Of a stretch of DNA of 64,000 nt, positions 56,522 through 64,000 are shown one piece after another. Within the stretch, counting starts at the first letter, position 1. Each line of letters starts with the position of its first letter. Origin of the DNA: an uncultured Gammaproteobacteria bacterium (GTDB lineage Bacteria > Pseudomonadota > Gammaproteobacteria > Arenicellales > JAANXG01); NCBI GenBank assembly GCA_947258785.1, contig CAMYJT010000004.1, positions 95,719-159,718 of the forward strand. Direction: 5' to 3'. The position numbers and the translations under genes were made by a program. Below the pieces are notes generated by a model. The model was not told the origin of the DNA. It worked only from the letters and a program-made list of their open reading frames with translations, and ran no database searches.

Positions 56522-57121
56522 ATGGCGACGAACGAGGTCATAAAAGCACGCGCGACACAGTTGCTCGGCGATGCAATCATCGATACCAAAGAATACCGGG
56601 GCGAACTGACTTTCCAGGTGGACGCCCAACGCGTTCACGATGTATGTGTGGGATTTCGCGACAATCCGTCATTGCGCTACGAGCAACTCACGGATCTGTG
56701 CGGAGTCGATTACTCGACATACGCCGGGAGTGCCCCCGGTTGCTGCGGGCCAGACATGCGGTTTGCAGTCGTGTATCACCTGATCTCGGTGAGCCAAAAC
56801 CATCGCGTACGCTTGAAGGCATGCATAGCTGGGGATGATCCGGTCATCGACTCGGTAGTTGATGTGTGGTCGGTTGCCGATTGGTACGAGCGTGAAGCGT
56901 TCGATTTGTTCGGCATCGTATTTGAGGGGCATCCGGATTTGCGGCGCATTCTCAGTGACTATGGGTTCATTGGTTACCCGTTTCGCAAGGATTTTCCGCT
57001 TATCGGCTACGTGGAGATGCGCTACGATCCGGACAAGGGCCGTGTGATATATCAACCGGTAAGCATCGAAGCGCGCACGCTGGTTCCTCGAGTTGTGCGC
57101 AAGGAGCAAGCTGGTGTCTGA
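56522..57121 (+). CDS. nuoC: NADH-quinone oxidoreductase subunit C
   Basis: A 199-residue subunit of the quinone module. [20 protein letters not shown] and [20 protein letters not shown] followed by [20 protein letters not shown] are the 30-kDa subunit signatures. It is a separate gene, overlapping nuoD by 8 bp, in contrast to the fused nuoCD of enterics and pseudomonads. Confidence 0.95.
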   Translation: MATNEVIKARATQLLGDAIIDTKEYRGELTFQVDAQRVHDVCVGFRDNPSLRYEQLTDLCGVDYSTYAGSAPGCCGPDMRFAVVYHLISVSQNHRVRLKACIAGDDPVIDSVVDVWSVADWYEREAFDLFGIVFEGHPDLRRILSDYGFIGYPFRKDFPLIGYVEMRYDPDKGRVIYQPVSIEARTLVPRVVRKEQAGV

Positions 57122-58367
57122 AATCCGCAATTACACCATGAATTTCGGCCCCCAACACCCGGCTGCGCACGGGGTCTTGCGATTAGTTATGGAGCTGGAT
57201 GGCGAGGTGATTGAACGCCTGGATCCGCATATCGGTTTGCTCCACCGCGCCACCGAGAAGCTTGCTGAAGACCGGCCATACAACCAGAGCATCGGTTACA
57301 TGGACCGGCTCGATTACGTTTCGATGATGTGTAACGAGCACGGCTATGTGCGAGTTCTCGAAAAACTGCTGAGCATCGAACCGCCGGAGCGGGCGCAATA
57401 TATAAGAGTGATGTTCGATGAAATCACCAGAATTCTGAATCATCTGTTGTGGCTGGGCACCCACGGGCTCGACGTCGGTGCAATGACGATGTTTTTGTAT
57501 TGCTTCCGGGAGCGTGAGGACCTCATGGACTGTTACGAGGCGGTGTCCGGGGCTCGGTTGCACGCGACTTACTATCGCCCGGGCGGGGTTTATCGCGATC
57601 TGCCGGAACACATGCCGCAGTACGAACCGTCGTCCGTTCACAACCGTAAAGAGATAGCCAGGATGAACGACCAGCGGCAGGGATCGCTGCTCGACTTTAT
57701 CTGGCACTTCACAGAACGATTTCCCCAACGGGTGGATGAGTACGAGACCTTGTTGACCGACAATCGGATCTGGAAGCAGCGTACGGTGTCCATCGGCGTA
57801 GTGAGTCCGGAGCGCGCCCTGCAACTCGGCTTCACAGGACCGATGCTGAGAGGCTCGGGAATTGAGTGGGATCTCCGGAAAAAGCAGCCGTACGCTGTGT
57901 ATGACCGGATGGACTTCGACATCCCGGTCGGTGTGAATGGGGACTGCTACGATCGTTACCTGGTGCGTGTCGAAGAGATGCGTCAATCCAATCGTATCAT
58001 TAGGCATTGTGTTCGATGGCTGAAGCAGAACCCGGGGCCGGTGATGTTGGATAACCATAAGATTGCGCCGCCGCCACGCGGGGAAATGAAAGGCGATATG
58101 GAATCCTTGATACACCATTTCAAGCTGGTGACCGAAGGATATTGCATTCCCGAGGGTGAGGCCTATGCGGCGGTCGAGGCGCCGAAGGGGGAGTTTGGTG
58201 TGTATCTGGTCTCCGACGGCGCCAACAAGCCTTACCGATTGAAGATCCGGGCCCCCGGTTTTGCCCATATTTCATCGCTCAACGAGATGTGCCGTGGCCA
58301 TATGCTTGCGGATCTGGTGGCGGTGATCGGTACCCAAGACATCGTATTCGGCGAGATTGATCGATGA
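57114..58367 (+). CDS. nuoD: NADH-quinone oxidoreductase subunit D
   Basis: A 417-residue subunit with the hydrogenase-like fold that helps form the quinone pocket. [36 protein letters not shown] and the ending FGEIDR are canonical. Start GTG at 57114 overlaps nuoC; the nuoE start overlaps its stop (ATGA). Confidence 0.96.
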   Translation: MSEIRNYTMNFGPQHPAAHGVLRLVMELDGEVIERLDPHIGLLHRATEKLAEDRPYNQSIGYMDRLDYVSMMCNEHGYVRVLEKLLSIEPPERAQYIRVMFDEITRILNHLLWLGTHGLDVGAMTMFLYCFREREDLMDCYEAVSGARLHATYYRPGGVYRDLPEHMPQYEPSSVHNRKEIARMNDQRQGSLLDFIWHFTERFPQRVDEYETLLTDNRIWKQRTVSIGVVSPERALQLGFTGPMLRGSGIEWDLRKKQPYAVYDRMDFDIPVGVNGDCYDRYLVRVEEMRQSNRIIRHCVRWLKQNPGPVMLDNHKIAPPPRGEMKGDMESLIHHFKLVTEGYCIPEGEAYAAVEAPKGEFGVYLVSDGANKPYRLKIRAPGFAHISSLNEMCRGHMLADLVAVIGTQDIVFGEIDR

Positions 58368-58855
58368 CCCAAATGTTGTCTGAGCAAGCGCTGGCGGACA
58401 TTGACCGTGAAATCGGGAAATATCCCGCCGATCAAAAACAGGCGGCATTGATGGCGACGCTGACCATCGCCCAGCGCGAACGAGGCTGGATCAGCACCGA
58501 GCTCATAGACTGGATCGCCACGCTGCTCGACGTCCCGTCGGTGCGGGTGTACGAGGTCGCGACGTTCTATTCCATGTATGACATGGACCCCTCCGGCCGC
58601 CACAAGATCAGTGTCTGCACGAATGTGTCTTGCATGCTGACCGGTTCGGATCACATCGTCGAGCATCTGCAGAAGCGTCTCGGGATCAAACTCGGCGAGA
58701 CCACCAAAGACGGCCAGTATTCGCTCAGGGAAGTGGAATGCCTGGCGGCCTGCGGCGGTGGGCCGATGATGCAGATCGGCGACGCCTACTACGAGAATCT
58801 GACCCCGGCGCGAATCGATACGATCTTGGATGACTTGGAGAGCGCCGATGCCTGA
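58364..58855 (+). CDS. nuoE: NADH-quinone oxidoreductase subunit E
   Basis: A 163-residue thioredoxin-like subunit with a 2Fe-2S cluster: Cys residues in [12 protein letters not shown] and [12 protein letters not shown]. Part of the NADH-oxidising module with NuoF and NuoG. It overlaps nuoD by 4 bp and nuoF by 8 bp. Confidence 0.95.
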   Translation: MTQMLSEQALADIDREIGKYPADQKQAALMATLTIAQRERGWISTELIDWIATLLDVPSVRVYEVATFYSMYDMDPSGRHKISVCTNVSCMLTGSDHIVEHLQKRLGIKLGETTKDGQYSLREVECLAACGGGPMMQIGDAYYENLTPARIDTILDDLESADA

Positions 58856-60152
58856 AGTGAGAGTATGTCTGCCCCAGCCGGGGGTCCAGCAACCGTGGGC
58901 GTTGGATTCGTACCGCAGTACCGGTGGATATCAAGCCTGGGAAAAGATATTGCGCGAGCAGACGCCACCGGAGGAGATCGTCAAAGAGATCAAGACTTCG
59001 GGGCTGCGGGGCCGCGGCGGCGCGGGTTTTCCAACCGGATTAAAGATGAGCTTCATGCCGCAAAACGCGCCGGGCCAGAAATACTTGGTCTGTAATTCTG
59101 ACGAGGGAGAGCCCGGAACGTTCAAGGATCGTGACATTCTGCGTTACAACCCCCACGCATTGGTCGAGGGCATGGCCATCGCCGGATACGCCATCGGTGC
59201 GACCGTCGCGTACAACTACATACGCGGGGAGTTCGTTGAGCCCATACGGCGTTTTCAGGCGGCGCTCGAGGAAGCCCGCGCTGCAGGATTGATCGGTGAG
59301 CGGATAACGGGTACCGATGTAAATATCGAGATCCACGTGCATTGTGGCGCCGGTGCATACATCTGCGGCGAGGAGACCGCACTGTTGGAATCCATCGAGG
59401 GAAAAAAGGGTCAGCCCCGATTCAAACCGCCGTTTCCCGCGCAATACGGGTTGTTTGGTCAACCGACGACGATTAACAACACAGAAACCTTGGCATCATT
59501 GCCGATGATCATGCGTCACGGTGGCCAGTGGTTTCTGGAACTGGGTCTGCCCAATAACGGTGGGACCAAGATATTTTCCATGTCCGGACATGTGGAGCGG
59601 CCGGGTAACTATGAAGTGCCCCTCGGCACACCGTTTGTAGAGCTGTTGGACATGGCGGGCGGGGTGCGCGGCGGCAGACAGCTCAAAGCCGTGATCCCCG
59701 GCGGATCTTCCGTGCCGGTGCTGCCGGCCGAGTTAATCATGGGCTGCAACATGGATTACGACTCCTTGGCGAAGGCAGGTTCGGCGTTGGGCGCCGGGTC
59801 TGTGATCATCATGGATGAAGACACCTGCATGGTGCGGACTCTGGAGCGGATCGCGTATTTTTATTTCGAGGAATCCTGTGGCCAGTGCACGCCTTGCCGT
59901 GAAGGTACCGGATGGCTGTACAGGACGATAAAGCGCATTCGCAGCGGCCGCGCCCGGATTGAGGATCTGGAGTTGCTGGTGGACGTCGCCAACCGGATTG
60001 AGGGCCGCACGATCTGCGCCCTGGGCGACGCTGCGGCCTGGCCCGTGCAAAGTTTTATGAGGCATTTCCGGCACGAGTTCGAGGCGATGATCAAGATCAA
60101 GTCGCGCCAGCCATCGCGATTTTCCGAACCGGCCCGAGCGGCGGTGAACTGA
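58848..60152 (+). CDS. nuoF: NADH-quinone oxidoreductase subunit F
   Basis: A 434-residue NADH- and FMN-binding subunit. [16 protein letters not shown] binds [20 protein letters not shown] and [17 protein letters not shown] bind FMN, and [15 protein letters not shown] supplies the N3 4Fe-4S ligands. Start at 58848 gives an 8-bp overlap with nuoE. Confidence 0.96.
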   Translation: MPEVRVCLPQPGVQQPWALDSYRSTGGYQAWEKILREQTPPEEIVKEIKTSGLRGRGGAGFPTGLKMSFMPQNAPGQKYLVCNSDEGEPGTFKDRDILRYNPHALVEGMAIAGYAIGATVAYNYIRGEFVEPIRRFQAALEEARAAGLIGERITGTDVNIEIHVHCGAGAYICGEETALLESIEGKKGQPRFKPPFPAQYGLFGQPTTINNTETLASLPMIMRHGGQWFLELGLPNNGGTKIFSMSGHVERPGNYEVPLGTPFVELLDMAGGVRGGRQLKAVIPGGSSVPVLPAELIMGCNMDYDSLAKAGSALGAGSVIIMDEDTCMVRTLERIAYFYFEESCGQCTPCREGTGWLYRTIKRIRSGRARIEDLELLVDVANRIEGRTICALGDAAAWPVQSFMRHFRHEFEAMIKIKSRQPSRFSEPARAAVN

Positions 60153-60164
60153 ACGGGCGTGGTA

Positions 60165-62525
60165 ATGGCGAACATCGAGATAAATGGCAGGAAGATAGAA
60201 GCCGAAGCCGGTCAAATGGTGATTCAGGCGGCGGACGAGGTCGGGATTTACATACCGCGCTTTTGTTATCACCCGAAGTTGTCCATTGCCGCAAACTGTC
60301 GAATGTGCCTAGTGGAGGTCGAAAACGCGCCCAAACCCATGCCGGCCTGCTCCACACCGGTCACCGATGGGATGAAGGTGTTCACCGCCTCCGCCCTGGC
60401 GCAGGATGCACAAAGGGGCACGATGGAATTCTTGCTGATCAATCATCCATTGGATTGCCCGGTCTGTGACCAGGGAGGTGAATGCCCATTACAGGATCAA
60501 GCCGTGGGTTATGGTAAAGACATTTCGCGGTTCACCGAATCCAAGCGGGTTGTAAACGACAAAGACATCGGTCCGCTGATCGCAACCGAAATGACACGGT
60601 GCATCCACTGTACCAGGTGTGTGCGCTTCGGCCAGGAGATTGCCGGGGTAATGGAGCTGGGGGCAGCCGGACGTGGCGAACATACGCAGATCGGGACCTA
60701 TATCGGCTGCACCGTGGATTCTGAACTCTCCGGCAACATGATCGATTTGTGTCCGGTTGGGGCGCTTACCAGCAAGCCATACCGGTTCGCGGCTCGGGCG
60801 TGGGAGCTGGTGAGCAGTGATGGAGTAGCCCCGCACGACTGCATAGGGTCAAACCTAGTGTTTCACAGTCTGCGTAACGTGGTACAACGTGTTCTCCCAC
60901 GGGACAACCCATCGATCAACGAGTGTTGGCTGTCGGACCGGGACCGGTTCAGCTATCAGTCTTTGCACAGTAAGGATCGCTTGCTGGCACCGAAACTCCG
61001 CGACGGTGACAAATTTATTGAGACCGATTGGGAAACGGCGCTGCGATACACCGCGCAGGGTTTGCAGCTGGTGTTGGACCAGCATGGCCCGCATCAATTG
61101 GCTGCGCTGGTTTCTCCCACTGCCACCTTGGAGGAGTTTTATCTGGTACAAAAACTGATGCGTTCCCTGGGGAGCCATAACATCGATCACCGATTGCGGC
61201 AGACCGATTTCAGGGATGACGACATCGCACCTATGGCGCCTTCGCTGGGCTCGCGCATCGAACAATTGGAGCAGTCGAAGGCCATTCTGTTGGTGGGTGC
61301 TAATGTGCGTAAAGATCAGCCGCTGCTCGGTCTGCGGGTACGCAAGGCTTTTCTGAATGGGGCCGCCGTCATGGCAATCAACAGCATGGACTACCCGTTC
61401 CATTTCGATTTAGCCGAAAAGTCCATCGTTCCACCGCAACACATACCACACGTTCTGGCCTGCGTCGCGGCGGCGGTTATGGATGGCGCAAGTCTGCCGC
61501 CGGGTGTGCAGGACTGGCTGAACGGTGATCCACCGGCGGTGGTGCGAGTTATGGCGGAGCGACTGCTACAGGCTGGTGCGGACGCGCACATCCTGCTCGG
61601 GTTAGCGGCCATTGCCCATCCTCAGTTTTCGGTGCTGCGGGCGCTGGCCCAGGCTATTAATCAGCGTACCGGCGCGCGGTTCGGCCTCCTGCCCGAGGCG
61701 AACAGCGTGGCCGGCTGGCTCGCTGGGTGCCTGCCCCACCGCGGTCCCCTCGGCAGTGCCGTGGACGGTGAGGGCTTGCCCACCGACGCAATGCTCAACG
61801 AGCCCCGCAAAGGGTATCTGCTGGTGGGCGCGGAGCCGGAGCTCGACTGTTTGGAAAGCCAAGCCGCCAATAACGCTATGGCTGCGGCGGAGTTTGTTGT
61901 GCGCATTTCAGCGTTTGACCTGATGGCGGATGCGCAAGCCGATGTATTGCTGCCGATGGCGCCGTTCAGTGAATCCGCCGGCACCCGTGTCAATTGTGAA
62001 CTGCAAGCTCAACGGTGCACCGGCGCGGTGGTTCCCAAGGGGGAGGCGCGACCGGCCTGGAAAATACTCCGTGTGTTGGGCAATCTGATGGACCGGCGCG
62101 GCTTTGACTACGTATCCCTGGACGAGGTGCGCGGTGAGCTCGATTGGGACGATAAGCACGTTCCACTTCCGGCTGTCGCCAGTTGGCGTCTGAGCGCACC
62201 GCCGGCGCTGGTCGAGAGCCGGGACATCGACCTGCAGCGGATCACCGATGTATCCATGTACAGCGTTGATCCATATGTGCGCCGGGCGCCAGCGCTGCAG
62301 GCGACCGCTGACGCCGGCGTCACGAGGGCTTACATGGGCGCGGATCAGGCCCGCAAACTTTCTCTGCAGGACGGTGAACGAGTCAACGCGCACACCGGTG
62401 AAACGAGCGTCGAGCTCAACCTCGGTATCGATGATCGAGTACCCACCGGGTGCGTCTACATACCTTCTGGTGTTGGTCAGACTAGCTCGTTGCGCGGTGT
62501 CGGCATAGTTCGGATCGTCAGGTGA
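60165..62525 (+). CDS. nuoG: NADH-quinone oxidoreductase subunit G
   Basis: A 786-residue iron-sulfur subunit. The N-terminal ferredoxin part has [19 protein letters not shown] (2Fe-2S), [18 protein letters not shown] (His/Cys-ligated N5) and [10 protein letters not shown] (4Fe-4S N4); the large C-terminal half is a molybdopterin-oxidoreductase-like domain without cofactor. ATG at 60165 is favoured over GTG 60159. Located 12 bp after nuoF. Confidence 0.95.
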   Translation: MANIEINGRKIEAEAGQMVIQAADEVGIYIPRFCYHPKLSIAANCRMCLVEVENAPKPMPACSTPVTDGMKVFTASALAQDAQRGTMEFLLINHPLDCPVCDQGGECPLQDQAVGYGKDISRFTESKRVVNDKDIGPLIATEMTRCIHCTRCVRFGQEIAGVMELGAAGRGEHTQIGTYIGCTVDSELSGNMIDLCPVGALTSKPYRFAARAWELVSSDGVAPHDCIGSNLVFHSLRNVVQRVLPRDNPSINECWLSDRDRFSYQSLHSKDRLLAPKLRDGDKFIETDWETALRYTAQGLQLVLDQHGPHQLAALVSPTATLEEFYLVQKLMRSLGSHNIDHRLRQTDFRDDDIAPMAPSLGSRIEQLEQSKAILLVGANVRKDQPLLGLRVRKAFLNGAAVMAINSMDYPFHFDLAEKSIVPPQHIPHVLACVAAAVMDGASLPPGVQDWLNGDPPAVVRVMAERLLQAGADAHILLGLAAIAHPQFSVLRALAQAINQRTGARFGLLPEANSVAGWLAGCLPHRGPLGSAVDGEGLPTDAMLNEPRKGYLLVGAEPELDCLESQAANNAMAAAEFVVRISAFDLMADAQADVLLPMAPFSESAGTRVNCELQAQRCTGAVVPKGEARPAWKILRVLGNLMDRRGFDYVSLDEVRGELDWDDKHVPLPAVASWRLSAPPALVESRDIDLQRITDVSMYSVDPYVRRAPALQATADAGVTRAYMGADQARKLSLQDGERVNAHTGETSVELNLGIDDRVPTGCVYIPSGVGQTSSLRGVGIVRIVR

Positions 62526-62535
62526 GGGCCGGGTA

Positions 62536-63576
62536 ATGGATTTGTTGCTTACAATGATGCAGAGCTGGCCGGATTGGGTGCAGGTGGCTCTGATCAGCGT
62601 GGCGAAAATTCTGTTGATTCTAATTCCTCTGCTGTTGGCGGTGGCGTACACCACTTATGCGGAACGTAAGTTAATCGGCTATATGCAGGTGCGCATCGGT
62701 CCCAATCGAGTGGGTCCGCGCGGTTGGCTGCAACCGATTGCCGATGCGTTAAAGTTGCTCACCAAAGAGATCATTATTCCGACTAACGCTAATCGATATT
62801 TGTTTTTAATGGCCCCGGTATTGTCGATTACCCCGGCTCTTGCCGCTTGGGCGGTGATCCCGTTTTCCGATACCGCGGTGCTGTCTCAGGTGGATGCCGG
62901 ATTACTGTACATTCTGGCATTGACGTCGTTGGGAGTGTACGGCGTGATAATTGCGGGGTGGGCTTCCAATTCGAAATACGCGTTTCTGGGAGCGATGCGA
63001 TCCGCAGCCCAAATCGTGGCCTACGAAATAGCCATGGGTTTCGCCCTGGTAGGCGTACTCATGGCGGCTGGCAGCTTGAATCTCGGTGAGATCGCCGCCG
63101 GTCAGGCTGGCGGCTTCCTGCATTGGTATCTATGGCCGCTGTTTCCATTGTTTCTGGTGTACTTTATATCGGGGGTTGCGGAAACAAATCGCGCGCCATT
63201 TGATGTAGCGGAAGGCGAATCTGAACTGGTTGCCGGATTTCATGTTGAATATTCGGGCATGGCGTTTGCCGTGTTTTTCATGGCCGAATATGCCAACATA
63301 ATTCTAATTTCGGCGCTGACTACACTCATGTTTCTCGGCGCCTGGCATGCGCCGGTGCAGACTTCGTTTACGCTGGTGCCGCCGCTGTTCTGGTTCCTTG
63401 GTAAAACAGCATTTGTGTTGTTTTTCTTCCTTTGGTTTCGAGCCACGTTTCCACGGTATCGCTACGATCAGATCATGCGATTGGGTTGGAAGGTATTTAT
63501 TCCTATTACTCTGGTGTGGATTGCGGTTGTGGGGTTTTTCATATTTTTTACGCCTTTCGGGCACTGGTTTCACTGA
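62536..63576 (+). CDS. nuoH: NADH-quinone oxidoreductase subunit H
   Basis: A 346-residue membrane subunit with about eight helices joining the quinone site to the proton pumps. [40 protein letters not shown], and the acidic [20 protein letters not shown]-type loop (here [19 protein letters not shown]) are conserved. Confidence 0.96.
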   Translation: MDLLLTMMQSWPDWVQVALISVAKILLILIPLLLAVAYTTYAERKLIGYMQVRIGPNRVGPRGWLQPIADALKLLTKEIIIPTNANRYLFLMAPVLSITPALAAWAVIPFSDTAVLSQVDAGLLYILALTSLGVYGVIIAGWASNSKYAFLGAMRSAAQIVAYEIAMGFALVGVLMAAGSLNLGEIAAGQAGGFLHWYLWPLFPLFLVYFISGVAETNRAPFDVAEGESELVAGFHVEYSGMAFAVFFMAEYANIILISALTTLMFLGAWHAPVQTSFTLVPPLFWFLGKTAFVLFFFLWFRATFPRYRYDQIMRLGWKVFIPITLVWIAVVGFFIFFTPFGHWFH

Positions 63577-63591
63577 CTGGGAAATGCACAT

Positions 63592-64000
63592 ATGAATGCC
63601 AGAGTGAAACGATTGTTCCAGAGCTTTTTGTTGTGGGAGCTGCTCAAGGGCTTACGGCTCACCGGCAGACATATGTTTGTCCGCAAAGTCACGGTGCAGT
63701 ATCCGGAAGAACGGGCGCCTAAATCACCTCGATTCCGTGGACTGCACGCCTTGCGCCGGTATCCGAACGGCGAAGAACGCTGTATTGCCTGTAAGCTGTG
63801 CGAAGCGGTTTGTCCGGCGGCCGCGATTACCATCGAGTCGGAGGAGCGTGCGGACGGAACCCGGCGCACCACTCGATACGATATTGATTTGTTTAAATGT
63901 ATTTACTGTGGTTTCTGCGAGGAGGCGTGTCCGGTTGATTCCATCGTAGAAACTCATATTCACGAGTTCCACTTCGAAAATCGGAACGAAAATGTCATCT
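63592..64000 (+). CDS. nuoI: NADH-quinone oxidoreductase subunit I (3' truncated by window)
   Basis: 136 codons are visible and the frame is open at the window end. Two ferredoxin motifs, [16 protein letters not shown] and [16 protein letters not shown], each bind a 4Fe-4S cluster (N6a, N6b). Starts at ATG 63592, 15 bp after nuoH. The remaining nuoJ-N genes are presumably beyond the window. Confidence 0.95.
   Translation, partial: MNARVKRLFQSFLLWELLKGLRLTGRHMFVRKVTVQYPEERAPKSPRFRGLHALRRYPNGEERCIACKLCEAVCPAAAITIESEERADGTRRTTRYDIDLFKCIYCGFCEEACPVDSIVETHIHEFHFENRNENVI

Noticed and set aside
57183-58268. 361-codon frame antisense to nuoD
   Set aside because: Shadow of nuoD, which is conserved over its full length.

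Overview
The window is one contiguous piece of a GC-rich gammaproteobacterial chromosome. The gene order carB-greA, yhbY/rlmE-ftsH-folP-glmM-tpiA-secG-tRNA-Leu(GAG)-nuo is typical of that class. nuoC and nuoD are separate genes, whereas they are fused in enterics and pseudomonads. This points to a non-enteric, non-pseudomonad lineage, perhaps close to the Chromatiales; that placement is inference. No rRNA, CRISPR array, prophage or intact transposase gene was seen.

Layout. 1-2.5 kb: the end of a CbiM-like permease gene, a two-domain sulfurtransferase, and truD. 2.6-10.4 kb: a complete phosphate regulon, with phoB-phoR facing pstS-pstC-pstA-pstB and a divergent phoU, and Pho-box-like sites before phoB, pstS and phoU. 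10.6-12.6 kb: a dispersed repeat and two methionine-rich exported proteins, one built from about ten [D/E/N]-P repeats of 12-13 residues. 12.8-21.2 kb: a RelA-type (p)ppGpp enzyme, EgtB, a 50-codon overlapping ORF, ArgE, malate dehydrogenase, and a glycosyltransferase coupled to a nucleoside-phosphorylase-fold protein. 21.2-33 kb: more repeat copies, a coiled-coil/HhH protein, threonine aldolase, endonuclease V, an aldo/keto reductase, a radical SAM protein, a DUF3617 protein, a spermidine-synthase-like membrane protein, and a GGDEF-EAL protein.

33-38.9 kb holds an SDR and then a compact cluster: a zinc-ribbon metallopeptidase, an Anbu proteasome-like peptidase, a circularly permuted ATP-grasp enzyme, an alpha-E protein and an FHA protein. 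This resembles the predicted ATP-grasp/alpha-E/Anbu peptide-ligation systems, but the transglutaminase often found with them is absent. It is the most system-like accessory locus here.

39-64 kb is mostly housekeeping: dapB, carAB, greA, yhbY, rlmE, ftsH, folP, glmM, tpiA, secG, tRNA-Leu, and nuoA to nuoI (cut by the window end). An AT-rich methyltransferase-like gene at 45.5-46.2 kb interrupts it and looks foreign.

A family of roughly 250-270 bp repeats with inverted ends of about 20-24 bp is scattered at 10.6, 21.2-21.6, 24.9 and 32.95 kb. Different copies carry different hairpins at the same central position. One copy supplies the apparent start codon of the endonuclease V gene.
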